From contig JAFFJZ010000002.1 in assembly GCA_018340375.1 (NCBI GenBank), positions 25,376,001 to 25,440,000 of the forward strand: DNA of 64,000 nt, in the 5' to 3' direction. The notes under the pieces were generated by a model. The model worked only from the letters and a program-made list of their open reading frames with translations, was not told the origin of the DNA and made no database searches. A program made the position numbers and the translations under genes. The DNA comes from Gonatopus flavifemur. Its lineage: Eukaryota > Arthropoda > Insecta > Hymenoptera > Dryinidae. Shown one piece after another: positions 44,979-56,533 of this stretch (position 1 is its first letter; the number at the start of each line of letters is the position of its first letter).

Positions 44979-46475
44979 TACAGGGTGGGGCGTTTAAAGT
45001 GTCGCGGGCGTTTTTTCCAAAAATAAAATGAGATACGAGAAAATTTTTTTTTCAAAAAAAAAGTAGGGGGAGGGGGGGACATCGATGGGCCTGGCCTTTT
45101 GACCTCAATCTCATCTCATCTGGCATTCATTCTGAGATCAACTTTTTTTTTTAAATAGCATTTTTTTTTTTTTTTTTTTATTTGGATTTTAAAGAAAACC
45201 AAGAAAACTTGAAAGAACCTGAAATTTGAAATCCGCAAAGAAGATGATAATCTAATATGTATCCATACTGAATCCATACTGAATCTAACAAAAAAACGAA
45301 GGGTCTTGAGGAGAAAGTCTTTCGACGAAAGTTGTCTGATCTGAAAGGGACCCCTTGAACTGAAAAGAAAGGTAGGTGGTAATACAAAAACAATCATCAC
45401 ACAACACGTCTACATCATCTACATAATAATATTATTTAGATGCTCAGAATGATGGCCTTCGACAAACTTCAATACAAAAATCATTTTAAAAAAAGAAAAG
45501 ATACTCGTGCCTGCATTATCTTCATGATGCTTGCGCCTCTCGCGATGATTCGTGTTGAGCATTGACGCATATTCTCAGGTGTAGTCGGTGCTTGTTGATA
45601 AACTGTATCTTTATGCAAAAAAAAAAAAAAAGTAAGATCCGGAGAACGGGCAGGCAGGCTACCAATGAACTGGGGTCCATCCCATCCCCCGTCCATCTAA
45701 TATCTCTGTCCTCTATTTGTGCAGCTGTGACTGATGGATGGGATGGACAATATTCGTGTTATTACCATCGTTTCATAATGAATCGTTCAAGGCATATTTC
45801 TCTGTACTGTAAAGAAGTGTCTGTCTAAATGTCCATTTACTTTATCTGCAATGAAGTACGGTCCAATTACTCGAGGCAATTACTCCAGGTCAATACCACG
45901 ACAAACAAAAACAAGTCACCAAACATTCACATCTTTCTCTTGCACTTCACCGTATATCTCATTTCATATCGATCTTTTTGAACCAAGTAATAATCATAAT
46001 GTACTTGTCCAACCATAAATAAATTCAAAATAATAATCATAAAAAAAACAAACTTGCTTTTCAAAACGTGAATTTTTTCACTGAATCCGTCGTTTGTTTG
46101 AATGTGTGTTTGAAGAATGTGTAGTAGTAGACGATTGAAATGTGTTGTGTTGTACGATTTTTGCTGTATTTTGCAAATTTTTCAATATTATTCAGATTTA
46201 ATTTGAGAATTTCGAATTGGGAATTCCAAATGGATCAATATTCAAAAAATTTTCTTGAAAAAGTTCTCTGGATTTTTTCTTGGATTTAAAATCAAAAAAT
46301 CAAAATAGGAATGCAAATCTGCAGTAAAAATATGAAAAAAAAGAGTGAGATTCTAGTTGAGGCCAGAATGAGATCCAAGATATGATTTGAGTGTCCACAA
46401 ACCGGTCCCCGCCGTCTTTTTTATCTCACTCCCTTTTTACTTTTTGGAATTTTGTCCGAAAACACTTTATTTATG
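44979..46475 (-). mobile_element. Scrambled, partly deleted copy of the DD41D transposon
   Basis: The left end TACAGGGTGGGGCGTTTAAA is clear, with TA before it. The right end fades after TTTTGTCCGAAAACACTTTA. Relative to 35161-37176 it carries many small insertions, deletions and duplicated words (CAGGCAGGC, CATCCCATCCCCC, T and A runs of 10-17), and it lacks about 500 bp overall. Its transposase remnant is on the minus strand, so the coding part is inverted with respect to the complete copy. The dense short indels suggest either long decay or poor assembly consensus. Confidence 0.75.
45481..45950 (-). pseudogene. Remnant of the DD41D transposase gene
   Basis: On the minus strand, 45481-45696 encodes LPARSPDLTFFFFLHKDTVY followed by QQAPTTPENMRQ, matching residues 278-313 of the intact transposase with the last catalytic aspartate overwritten by a phenylalanine run. 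Around 45838-45882 the minus strand again reads as the RVIGPYFIAD region (residues 203-212), but in another frame. Near 45965-46010 an N-terminal piece survives. Frameshifts and deletions between these pieces mean no protein can be made. Confidence 0.75.
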
Positions 46476-46529
46476 TATATGTATAGTTGAAAAACCGTTT
46501 TTCAAATTACAATGTTTTGTTCCGTCAAA

Positions 46530-46757
46530 CACTGGAAGAAAGAGTTTAGTTGAATATTAGACAGCCAGGAAATTTAGTTGGACCAAATAAATTTTATTTC
46601 TCACAGTTAGATATTTTATTTGCCTTGAATAAATTATTTCACTCATATTTGAGACGACTGAACTTTGATTAATGCCAGCTAAAATTCAGCTGGAGCAACT
46701 AAATTTCACAAAGCTCAACTAAGTTGCTGCAGCTAGCTAGGTACCTTTCTCTCAGTG
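46530..46757. mobile_element. CACTGGAAG/CAGTG element, AGTTG and GCTGCAGC words
   Basis: The ends CACTGGAAGAAAGAG and CCTTTCTCTCAGTG are inverted with one or two changes. The interior shows TTAGTTGAAT, TTAGTTGGACC, AATAAATTATTT, CAGCTGGAGCAAC and GTTGCTGCAGCTAGC, words shared with 26614-27558 and 12821-13086. The flanks are AA and CA, an imperfect duplication. It begins about 50 bp after the scrambled DD41D copy. Confidence 0.65.
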
Positions 46758-47874
46758 CAATTGTTTTTTTTTTGTACATCTTCAACCCCTCTGCTGTAAC
46801 TGAAAGTACCACAACGATACAAAAAGATACTGGAGAGTTCAATTTGAAATATCCCAAGCTTGACGTATAAATGCCTCTCTACGTGAAAACACATCTGACA
46901 GAATACAAAGGGAACTTTTTAAATTATATAGCACATCATAAATGCTAGACATTCAGAATTCATCTCCTATACCTGTCTTTTGAATATACACAGTCGCATA
47001 TGTATTCATACGTATTCCTCATCTCACGACAGATCAGCCCCATGAGAAATATCATTTACATTTTTTGTATTCTCCCCTCTATTTTATAGGAAATATAAAA
47101 TAACGTATCTTCCAATTGTGAATATGGATTAATATTCTTCTCTCCGAAAATAAAAACATCGTGTTTTATTCATTTTTTTTTTCTTTTTTCATTAGGATTG
47201 TGTTTCTCCCTTCAAATGGTTCAATGGATTCATTCATTGAATTCATTCAAGCTTTTATACGTTGATTCAAGAATTTTGAACGCAGTGAGGAAAAATAAAC
47301 ATCAGGGACTGACCTTTGATAGCAGAAAGTGAATTTCTTGATGTATCGGAGTCTTTGTAGATGACCTATACACGAGGTTGGAAATGGACGGTTATTTTTC
47401 TTTGGAATTTCGTTAATTCAAAGTCAGAGCCAAGTGAAAATATAAATAGAAAAAAAAGAAGAGACTTTGAGATTCGAAGATATAAAAGCGATGTTAATTA
47501 ATCGATATTCTTAACAGTTCAGTTATTGTGAATGTAAAGAGCATTCGAAATCAATATTTTCTGATTGTTGAAGAATGAATCAATATACTTTGTGATTGTG
47601 GAAAATTGATATGTGTAATAAATTATGTTATTGACTCATCATCGATAATCATTATCAATGTTTATTCTGTATAACGAAGAGAGTGTCTTTTTATCAAAAA
47701 TTATGATAATATATAGATAGATTCATTTTTTGGAAAGTATACAATTTTTGTGGATTTTGAAATTCGTTGTCTTTTCTACAGAAAATATGAGAAAAAAAAA
47801 AACAAGTTTTCAAATCGAAAAGATACTTGAATTTATTCATTCAATTTATTGAATCCATTGAAAACCTCAAAAAG
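46758..47874. other. Non-coding stretch, nothing recognised
   Basis: No frame over 60 codons and no element ends are seen. Short T and A runs (about 47172-47190, 47796-47806) are present. Confidence 0.35.
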
Positions 47875-47959
47875 CGAAATAGTTCCTCAAAATGTAAGGA
47901 GAATCCATTATTTTCGATGAAAAAACAATTGCCTCTTCATCAAGGGATGAAATCTGCCA
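47875..47959 (+). repeat. 85-bp dispersed repeat, copy 2
   Basis: GAAATAGTTCCTCAAAATG through GATGAAATCTGCCA matches 6424-6508 in order, spacing and orientation, with scattered substitutions. No terminal repeats are evident around this copy, so it is likely the surviving body of a decayed element. Confidence 0.55.
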
Positions 47960-48722
47960 CTGAAGTCAGGAAAAACTGCTTATATTTTTCAGGGTGTTGA
48001 AAGAAACCAGGTCCAAAATGATTGAACTGTTTTTGTTTTCGTCTACTCACATAAATGTTCGGAAGTAATTAACACGTACCTACGTGCTTTAGGAATTTTC
48101 CGCATTTTACCGAAAATTTACTGGAAAATGATTATAAAAATCCCATAAAGTTCAGAATTTTCAGTTGAATTTTTGGGAATTTCCATATACATGTATCGGA
48201 AGTTGATTTCTTATCCCATGATCAGGAGTTTCCGGTTGCTCCGTGTTAAAAAATTACCATTATTCTTTACAGTGTAGAACAGCGTTACAACCCTCTAAAA
48301 TAAACTACAGCATTTTTATTGGGAAAATGGAGAAAGGTCTGCCAATGCACTTCATCTATCAATTTTCCACCTAAATTCTGTATGCACACGACGGAATTCA
48401 TCGGTGGATGTTTTGTTAGGGACGGTATTTCTCGTCTTTGTATAGATTTTTCGGAGTTCATTGTTCTCCTATCTACGCAGTTGAACTGTATCCAAGATAT
48501 CCATGTTTCAAGAGAATCCCTTAAAATGATTTGAATCCTGATTAAAACAAAAATCATCTCAGAAAATAGAAAATTCTCACAGATGCCCGAGCAAGCGTTA
48601 TATCAGCACTCGCTAGGCCCTCACAAGTTCCCCGCTAGCCACTAGACTCTTTCTAGCCCTTTGCTAGATTCTCGCGAGGCCCTAGACAGTTCCATGGATG
48701 ACGTTGCTGGGGTGTACATACA
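47960..48722. other. Decayed element sequence; CTAGG word cluster at 48590-48700
   Basis: At about 48085-48275 GGAATTTTCC, GGGAATTTCC, ATACATGTATCGG and TTCTTTACAGTG echo family B (41598-41784), but no left end is visible. From about 48590 to 48700 GCTAGGCCC, CGCTAGCC, CTTTCTAGCCC, TTTGCTAGATTC and GCGAGGCCCTAG recall the CTAGG palindromes at 5.2 and 27.1 kb. No gene is seen. Confidence 0.4.
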
Positions 48723-49014
48723 CACTGAGAAAAAAATGATCTGGTTGCAATAACTTGAAATCTGGTTCTATTCGCCATGAAATATGATCGTGACGTTCGG
48801 AAAAAGTGGTTGAAGCCAAAAATAACTATATTTTTCAGGTTAAAATAACCGAATCTTTTTTCTTGGTGTAGTAACCAGAATATGTGGTCAATTTTGGCTT
48901 CAACCACTTTTTTTCTGGTTGTCACAATCATATTTCTTGGTCAACAGAACCAGATTTCAAGTGATTGCAACCACGAATGGCCTGGTTATTTCCAACCACG
49001 TAATTTCTCTTTCA
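48723..49014. mobile_element. CACTGAGAAAA foldback, CTGGTTGCAACCA words
   Basis: The left end CACTGAGAAAAAAATGATC is clear, preceded by CA. The arms mirror: GGTTGCAATAACTTGAAATC with GATTTCAAGTGATTGCAACC, TATGATCGTGAC with GTCACAATCATA, and GTGGTTGAAGCC with GGCTTCAACCAC. The right terminus is worn (TTTCTCTTTCAG rather than TTTTCTCAGTG), so its end is approximate. The 92-codon minus frame reads through it. Confidence 0.7.
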
Positions 49015-50640
49015 GACCAGGCGAAGAAACACGCAAACCGAAGTTATCAACAAAGAATTTATATTAAAAACTTGTAACTAGACAAAACGAAAAAGCGAGC
49101 ATTGCTGCGTGGTTGCACGCGTCAATACGAAGACTGACTTGAGGTGGAAACTCCTCCATGTGAACGCTACGGTGCGGTCGCCCAAACGACTCACCTGGTA
49201 ACTTGGATAACCAAATTAGAGTATAAGAACAGGAGCTTCGATGTTTCTGGAAATCGTCCCTCTGTGCCTATTCTCCAGTGCAGATGGAAGTATGACTTCA
49301 CCAGAGACCTGTCCACAGCAATATGGTGTGTGAAATGTATAAAGTCAGTAGCGAAGACCCTGGCCATTATACCGATAGCACTTGGATAGTCTCCGTCGGG
49401 TGTTTCCACGACATCAAGTAGGGTAGCATGAGGTTGGGGTAGAAGTGGCCGTTTCCCTCTCAAGGCGTCGAGTTTTTATAGGCTCTGGGGATGGCCAAGA
49501 GCGGTTGTTTTTCTCGTGCAATCAGTAGCTAAAAAGGTATTGCTTTCCTTGTTACCGAATGAAACTCGTCATGTACTTTGTTGCGAACCACGCATCTTTC
49601 CTCAATTGCCGTAGAAACCCAAACGACTTGAACCTAACTCGCCGATACCATACCGAGTATTTTAATTGCATATGTATAAATAATTTCCAAGATTTCCGTC
49701 AACAGAACTGCACCAGATCAAACTTTACAGAAAGTACAAGCTGTTTGTTAATTTTAACCGTTTTTACTCGATTATTATCGAACGACGTGACAAATTCAAA
49801 GATGACTTGGAATTCAGTTTCAACAAACTCTGCCTGTTCGTTACTTCTTTCAATATGACGGTTCTTTCTTTGTCTCCGCTCTCAGATTTTCCTCACTGTT
49901 ATTCAGATGCATGTATCAACCACAATGAAGTCAGTTGAATTTCACGGACATCGCTTACACTGAAAACGTGGCGTCCCTTTTAAGAATACATCATTCCTTA
50001 GAAATTATTCAGTTCATATTTCTCTGTGTTGCGGATCATTCTTGATGCGGATTTGTATTATGAAAAGTTGTCGACATAATATCAAAACCCTTTGAAATAT
50101 CCAGGTTCTTATTTTCTAAAAAAATATTTCCATACTGATATAGATGGTCTCAATATATTCATAAGAATGCGAAGAACATTTTATTTGAAAAAAAAAAGGT
50201 TTTCCGAGCTGTCTTTGAATCGCATCGAAAAGCAATCCATTTCTAAAAAACATTTTTTACAGATTAATAACAACGAGAATGATGTATATGTAATTATGAT
50301 CTGGTAATTCACCATTCTTATCACCATATTTTTTTATCTTCTAAGAATTCATTTAAAACGTTTTGAGTTCATTGGGAATGTATATTAAAGGCAGTTCAGC
50401 TATGAGATAATGATTATATTCAAATATTCACAACAGATTTTATAGAACTTTCTTTTTTATATATATATATAGTTTGATATGTATACAATGTAATTCTTCG
50501 ATAACCATTTTGATATATTTCAACAGAATGCCACTCAATTAAGAAATAAACCTTTCCTTCGTCAAAGATGATTTATATAATTTCTGAAACAAAAAATCAC
50601 TATCGATTTGTAGTGAATAATATTTTTCGAACAACGTCGT
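49015..50640. other. Balanced-composition block; possible coding or promoter remnant
   Basis: From about 49090 to 49520 the sequence is far less A+T-rich than its surroundings. On the minus strand a 90-codon frame (49191-49463) reads HATLLDVVETPDGDYPSAIG and IMARVFATDFIHFTHH without low-complexity bias, and TATAAAAA lies just upstream (49473-49480 on the complement). On the plus strand an 81-codon frame overlaps it. I recognise no family. It may be an exon, a promoter region or an old insertion. The remainder to 50640 shows only short frames. Confidence 0.3.
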
Positions 50641-52559
50641 AATTCCCGAACATGAAATTCTCCCTTCACGCGAACAATTTCTTCCTCTCATCATCGTTCA
50701 ATAAGGTTATCTCATTGGTTCTGAATGCAGCGCAGTAAAAACGTTTGTTCCATTGTACGTGATAAAAAAAAGTAGCTTGAATTGAAGGATTCTCTGAGAA
50801 ATGAGATTCTAGGGAAAAAAAAACAAGTGACGAAAATGGCCCTTTTCCGCTATAGCATGGTTGGGTGAAAAGCATTGAAGTTATACGACTTGCTTGAGAG
50901 AAATCTACCACTACTTTTACTACAGCTGCTGCAACCACTAGGTATTTTCTCGTCGCGCTTGACTGTTGATGATACTTTACCCCTTTTTCCCTTACATGCT
51001 CACCGCATACTCTGTTCCTGTGGTGCTGTTGATAAATTTATAGCGTTTCAAAAGCCAAAGCTCGTCAGTGCTATATATTAAAGGCCAAAACCACGGAAGC
51101 TATAGAGATGGAGAAATGTAGAATACTGATGTTTTGCAAACGAGCAACCCGCTCCAACTCTCGCTCGATCTCGTCGTATTTCGTGCATGGAATTTTTTGT
51201 GAATATTTCTGCACAAAGCAGAAAATCGATTTATGATTGGAACATACGGGAGAGTGGGGGGAAATTGTTTCCAACTTGTTTTGATATTACACTTGGTGAT
51301 TACTTCGAATCGTTTCTTCGATACTAACGAGTTTTGTAGTTTCTTCCAAGTATGATAAATGTGAATTTGTTGGCTTTATTTCTATTTCGTATGAGGAAGT
51401 GATATAAATTCGTGGATAAAAATGATGAGATTGTTGCATTATTGAATTAAGGATTTCTGTTCCATCGTTAGCTCCTGAAGTTATAATTAATTCTATCTCA
51501 TGTAAATGATAGTGTGAGTTTCATGAGGTGTGGAAGTTTTTGAAATTTATAACTCCAGTACGAATTGATCTCCACAATCGACTGTTTTTGTGTTGGAATT
51601 TTGTTAATTGTGAATATATACACGTGAATAAAGTATACATATGTGTAGATTTAATAATCACGTTTTCCAACTTTCATCCTAACTTTAACCATGTAACGAG
51701 GCTCCATACTTTCTCCATCTTTCAATGGTGTTATGCGAATAATATGCACATAGTCTAATGGCACACATTGACACCTTAACTCTGAAGTTTCTCCAGTAAA
51801 TGTATACACATTATTGTAACTCAAATATAATTATTCAGCATTGTTATGTAAAATAATTTGGGGGTTTTCATACACATTCTATTTTTGTTCATCTCTTTCA
51901 CAGTTATATTACATACAATAATATCGATTTTATGGTTTTTTTTCACATAAACTCGGCTCATTACCTATAAATGAAGTCTATCAACTGTTCAAAAAACCTT
52001 ATATGACATTTCTTAACTGTTGATCAACTTTAGTTCCTGGAAATGAATCGAAAGTTTATGTGGGAAAAATATTCCTTTTGCCGTATCGAAAACACGCTTT
52101 ATTCAGCGTTTCTGACTTGACGTTCATTCCAATGGACATAGAATTTAGCAAATTATGAAAATCGTTCCACAAATCAGAACAGTTTGGAACCCATGATATC
52201 ATCAAGATGAAGGTGTCAATTGACGATAAGGAAATTATTCAAAATTGTATTTTCAGTATGGTATGTTTTTAAACGGAAGTAATGTGATGAGAATTTCGAA
52301 ATTTTTGATACTGCAATTTCCATTACTTAAACGAATTTTCCTGATTTGACAGGATGCAGTTTGAATATTCAAAAAAAATATGTTCAACTTCAAATTTGAA
52401 ATATTTCAAAGTAGTTCAATGCACAGCTATATGTATTATGCAACAACATCATGTGTCCATTACAATGGACACTGGGTGCCTGTTGGCGACATTCATCTAC
52501 AACAAAGTAACAAGTGTGCATTCAAAAAGATAGAGTTAAGTTTTATTTTCAAAAAATGC
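50641..52559. other. Non-coding stretch, nothing recognised
   Basis: Frames of 67-90 codons (50666-50938 minus, 51528-51758 plus) are unremarkable. At about 52453-52478 TGTCCATTACAATGGACAC is a small palindrome that recurs in altered form near 54768 (TGTGTCCATTGGGATGGAC), which suggests a shared dispersed repeat. Confidence 0.35.
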
Positions 52560-52636
52560 TCCCCAGAGTTCGATCCCCAGGGGCGAATACAGTATGGCAC
52601 TGAGGCCTGGCTCACAAAAATAAATAAATAAATGAA
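52560..52636 (+). repeat. SINE-like 3' fragment with AAATA tail
   Basis: GAGTTCGATCCCCAGGGGCG resembles the B box and T-arm of a tRNA-derived promoter (GTTCGATCC). It is followed by TGAGGCCTGGCTCAC and then a tail of AAATAAATAAATAAATG. The arrangement (B-box-like segment, short body, A-rich simple tail) fits a 5'-truncated SINE. No full tRNA cloverleaf is present. Confidence 0.4.
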
Positions 52637-52706
52637 AAAATACAAATTAAATCAGGATATAACAGTTGTAAATTTGGTAATCATATGGTAATAATAATAA
52701 TAAACA

Positions 52707-52876
52707 TCTGGCTCCAGGGGGTGCTCCAATAAATAGATTTGAGCCCATCATGGGCTATTCGATGACATCAGTCTCATCATCAGCTTTGTATAATATAAAT
52801 GGGTGACACCAACCGGCCCGCCCATATCACATGTTGCTCAGTCTTAAGACAAAGTACCCCCTGGAGCAACCAGACC
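52707..52876. repeat. Short element with CTCCAGGGGGT inverted ends
   Basis: TCTGGCTCCAGGGGGTGCTC at the left mirrors, with a few changes, GTACCCCCTGGAGCAACCAG at the right. The interior includes GAGCCCATCATGGGCT, a small palindrome, and CCGGCCCGCCCATAT. A (TAA)n run precedes it. No coding or duplication is clear. Confidence 0.4.
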
Positions 52877-53003
52877 TGAAATCTTAAACTACACATATAA
52901 TAGTAACAATTGCCCCTGCGGAGTTATCACAATTCTTACATCGCTCGGCAGATGAGTAAATAAATACATAAATGAATAGATAAATGAGTACATGTGTATA
53001 AAT

Positions 53004-54344
53004 GGTATCACGTTCAAATATCCAAGTCAAGTGATCCCGATCAAAATATCCCGGTCATTTGATCCCATAGTTAAATATCCCCGTACGAAAATATCCCATA
53101 ACTGGAAGATCCCCATACCATTGTATCCCATTTTCAATTTTTGAATTGTTTTTGTTTTTTATTGTCAGGATTCGATTGTATTGTGATTTTGAATGGTTTT
53201 ATTGATGATTAATGGTTCTATTTCGAATGCTATTTCTACACTGAGAGAAATGTATCATTGAGAATTACTGGCTTTTGTCAGTAAGCGAGGGATAGACTTG
53301 ACATGTGATTACAAGCTGATGGGAAATACCAGTGATTTTTCCTAGCGTTATATTAACCGAGGACAAAATTTTATCTTCACCAGCGTCGAACATGATTGTT
53401 CATGATCACGAAACTTGCTTCTTCCCCCGAAGCCACTCATCATTCTTGAAAATGTTATGGTTTTCGATTTATATCAATCTTACCAATTGAGATTTTTGTT
53501 TACAATTTGTGTCATATAAGAAATTACTGTTTTCTTCACATGAATTCTCACTGGTTTGAATTTTCAATCTTCGTAATATGAAGAATTACTGTTTTTTCTC
53601 ATCAATTTGTGATCTCATACCAAGTATATGAAATTGTTATGTCAAGTACATCCCCCGTCTAATGGGAACACCAGTGAATTTTAATGATGAATTTCTCTCA
53701 GTGTATCCGAATATTAAGCTAGTAAACTTGTAGGTGGACCAGATGATAATTTTTTTCTGTTTTTTTTTGTATTTTTCAAGTGGAATGGATTTGACAGGAA
53801 TAAAATCTTGTTGGGTGTACTGGAATTTCTGGCAGTTTCATATTCAAGTATACTATTTTCCACGTGTAATTATATTGTGAACTGTGTACAAGTTTGTATA
53901 TTATTATCGGAATGTAGTATTTCATCGTTATGTAGTGTGACAGAGTTGACGGTTGAGCAGCATCGAGCTGGTCGTATTGTGAACACTGTTAAACGCCGAA
54001 AATATTTAAGTTACGAGGCAAGATCGAAAAATGTTGTTTGTGGGTATGATGGGATGGATAAATTGTCGTACTTGAAGGGTGTTGCGCACAATGTTGTGTT
54101 GTAAAGTGGTTTTTTTTCATTAGTTTTGTAATTTTGCATTGCCATCAGAGATTATAAGTATATATATTTGCAACTGATTTCTTGTGTTTATTTTGTAATT
54201 TTTGTTCCTTTTTTTTTGACATTATACAATGGAGATGTTCAATGTGGGATTATATTTTTTCATCGGGATATTTTCGTATGGCGATATTTTTGTACGGGAT
54301 ATTTTGACCGGGGGATTTAGTCCGGGATGAATTGTGGTGCAGCC
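53004..54344. mobile_element. Possible Mutator-like element with AAATATCCCGGTCA subterminal repeats
   Basis: The ends GGTATCACGTTCAAATATCC and (complement of the right end) GGCTGCACCACAATTCATCC align loosely, and beyond them both arms carry ATCCCG, AAAATATCCCGG and GTACGAAAATATCCC motifs. GTATAAAT lies just outside each end (52996-53003, 54345-54352), an 8-bp duplication consistent with MULE or hAT. Because TATAAAT also recurs to the right, that match could be chance. A 98-codon frame at 53808-54104 contains TVEQHRAGRIVNTVKRRKYL but no domain I can name. A CACTGAG element is nested at 53239-53703. Confidence 0.5.
53239..53703. mobile_element. CACTGAGAG element, CACTGGT words, nested
   Basis: It starts CACTGAGAGAAATGTATC and ends GATGAATTTCTCTCAGTG, with TA on both sides (53237-53238, 53704-53705). 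Interior words are GATGGGAAATACCAGTGA, AATGGGAACACCAGTGAAT, TCTCACTGGTTTG, GAGAATTACTGG and GAAGAATTACTG in both orientations. It is 465 bp and non-coding, and lies inside the 53004-54344 element. Confidence 0.8.
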
Positions 54345-54352
54345 GTATAAAT

Positions 54353-56267
54353 AAAAGTGTATAAATAATATAAAATTGTATAAATAAAAGTGTATAGATG
54401 AAATCGGTTAAAATCTTGACCCTGGTGGCTATATCACAGATTGTACAACCAGAAACTAATAGTTAAAAAGCACACCAGGGTCATCTACTTTGCATGTGGC
54501 GCCGATATGCTACGTAGGTTGGATTTGAAAATAGAAGAAAAATATAAGCTGATACTCTGTCTTATTCCTAAACCCTCATCAATAGCCTGTATTTATAATT
54601 AATGAATGTTTCTTTTGGAAAATTACCTATTTCGTTGAAATTTTTTGTAATTTTCGTTTGATATATCGAATCATTGAAATTCAATGGAGATTCATCACGA
54701 ATAGTGATATACAAATATTTTTAATTTTTCCTCCTATGTTCTAGTCATAGACACCCTGTGTCCATTGGGATGGACATATCAGTAATTTTTAATCTATGTT
54801 ACTAAAAATTTTGTAAAAATTCAGAGTCCATACTAGGAGCTATAGAAACTATTGCCTATTGAGGACAAATTTTTCATCATCATCAGAATTAAGCCAGGCC
54901 AGAAAGGGTTGAATACAAATAAACTCTTCTCTCAATGCAACATCTATACATATTTATACGAAAGCGAAACTCCTGACTGAGTCATTCCTCTATAATTTTC
55001 GCACTCTTGCATAGTTGTTACTTATGAAATACTTGAACAAAAGAAAGATAGTTCATCCCAATGTTTTGTATTGAGTGAATAGAATCAAGTCAATTATATC
55101 CTCATCAACAGATTGCTTTATAAACTTTTGTCAAGCGTTTGAAGTGTGATAATCCAAAAAAGAAGTCGTCTGTTCTTTTTTCAAGTGTGTGAATTTCTTG
55201 CTTTTGACACTTTGGATAGGAGACTGCATAATTTCATTCGATATTTTCATCCTTCCGCTTCAGTAACTTACATTTTGGAAACAGAAATGGAGTTTAATTT
55301 AGCGAGATTTGCGAAACGATATGCTAGGGACTGTGATTTCTACCAAGTGAAGGTTTCTACAGGTCATGGAGGCGGAGAACGTGAATACATGAAAAAAGAA
55401 TTAGAGGTTCGCATGATTCTGATCATACTACTAGCTATTCGAGTCGGAGTAGAGATTGATCATTCGCCGTTGGTTTTTTCTTTTGAGTGACGTATTTCAC
55501 TTGGGAGATACCCCTACGGACTATAACAGCTCCAACCCAGCTGCGTACCCATTTTCATTGTAATAACACGCATTTCTGTTTCCCGAAACAACTGAACGTC
55601 CAATCCCATCAAGACATTGAACCCAGCTGCCCGTGAGTCATCTTTATTGTTCTTTCCCCCATTTGTCTCCTTTAGCCAGTCCAACTAAGAAAGCTCAACC
55701 CCCTCTCATTAAAAAGTAGGAGCATACTTACTTATATCGGCACACAGCAATGAAAAGGGTTTATCAAATTTTGCCAAATCATTTACGAATAATTTACTTG
55801 AACCTAACCGTGTACTATTTGAATTAATCCTAAAGGGGAAATAAAATTTCAAGATATTCAACAATACAAAGGAATGAGGGACCTCATATCGAATAAAGAC
55901 AGTGTGATTAAAAAAGTGATTAGAGAACGAATATAAATGCACCCTTCAGGTATTCAAGGAAAAAGAAAACGATCGATAACAGCAGTAAGAGAAGGTAGAA
56001 ATGTGTAATGTGTATATTATGTTTATTCAACATTAGTGATGTGATTTACGATTCGCAATGATGTTTTTCTTTGAACTTGAAATGTTCTGAAGAGTAAACG
56101 AATCCGCGATCGATTCATTCATATCTCCCGTATGTGGTTGATATATGTATAGATGAACCGCAAGCCACATTTAATCCATAGAAATATATTGTATTCAACA
56201 CATATAATTTTCATTGGAATATTAATCGGACCTCGTTATCAGCTTTCATATTTCTTCTTCATTTCCA
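54353..56267. other. Non-coding stretch; balanced block at 55480-55720
   Basis: Tandem-like GTATAAATAAAAGTGTATA text occupies 54345-54400. A 114-codon plus frame (55146-55490) has no recognised domain. From about 55500 to 55720 the sequence is C-rich (CCCAGCTGCGTACCC, GAACCCAGCTGCCCGTGAG), with CCCAGCTGC repeated. It could be untranslated sequence or an old repeat. CCCTGGTGG (about 54420) and CACCAGGGTC (about 54474) form a small inverted pair. Confidence 0.35.
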
Positions 56268-56533
56268 TACTGAGGAAACAGATATCTTGAAAAATACCAT
56301 AATTTATGGATTTCCAGCGCTGGTCTGACCCGAGTCGGAATATTCACTTGCATGAATCTGTGAAAGTACCATAATTTCTTGGACTTTTTGAAATAAGTAT
56401 GGTACCTTCCGTATAAAAGTCCAAGACATTATGGTACTTTTAGAGGTTTTTTCAGGTAAATATTTAGACTCGGTCAGACCAGCGCAGAAAATCCATAAAT
56501 TATGGTACTTTTTAAGATACCTTTTTCTCCGTG
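56268..56533. mobile_element. CACTGAG-type element, family A copy 2, CA duplication
   Basis: It starts TACTGAGGAAACAGATATC (first base changed from C) and ends GATACCTTTTTCTCCGTG, with CA on both sides (56266-56267, 56534-56535). Body landmarks match 14198-14464 in order: ACCATAATTTATGGATTT, GCGCTGGTCTGACC, GGACTTTTTGAAATAAGTAT, CCTTCCGTATAAAAGTCCAA and CTTTTAGAGGTT. Length differs from its sister by one base. The 83-codon minus frame is not a gene. Confidence 0.85.

Noticed and set aside
52560..52636. tRNA gene
   Set aside because: Only a B-box/T-arm-like segment is present; no A box, anticodon arm or acceptor stem pairs with it, so a SINE tail is the better reading.
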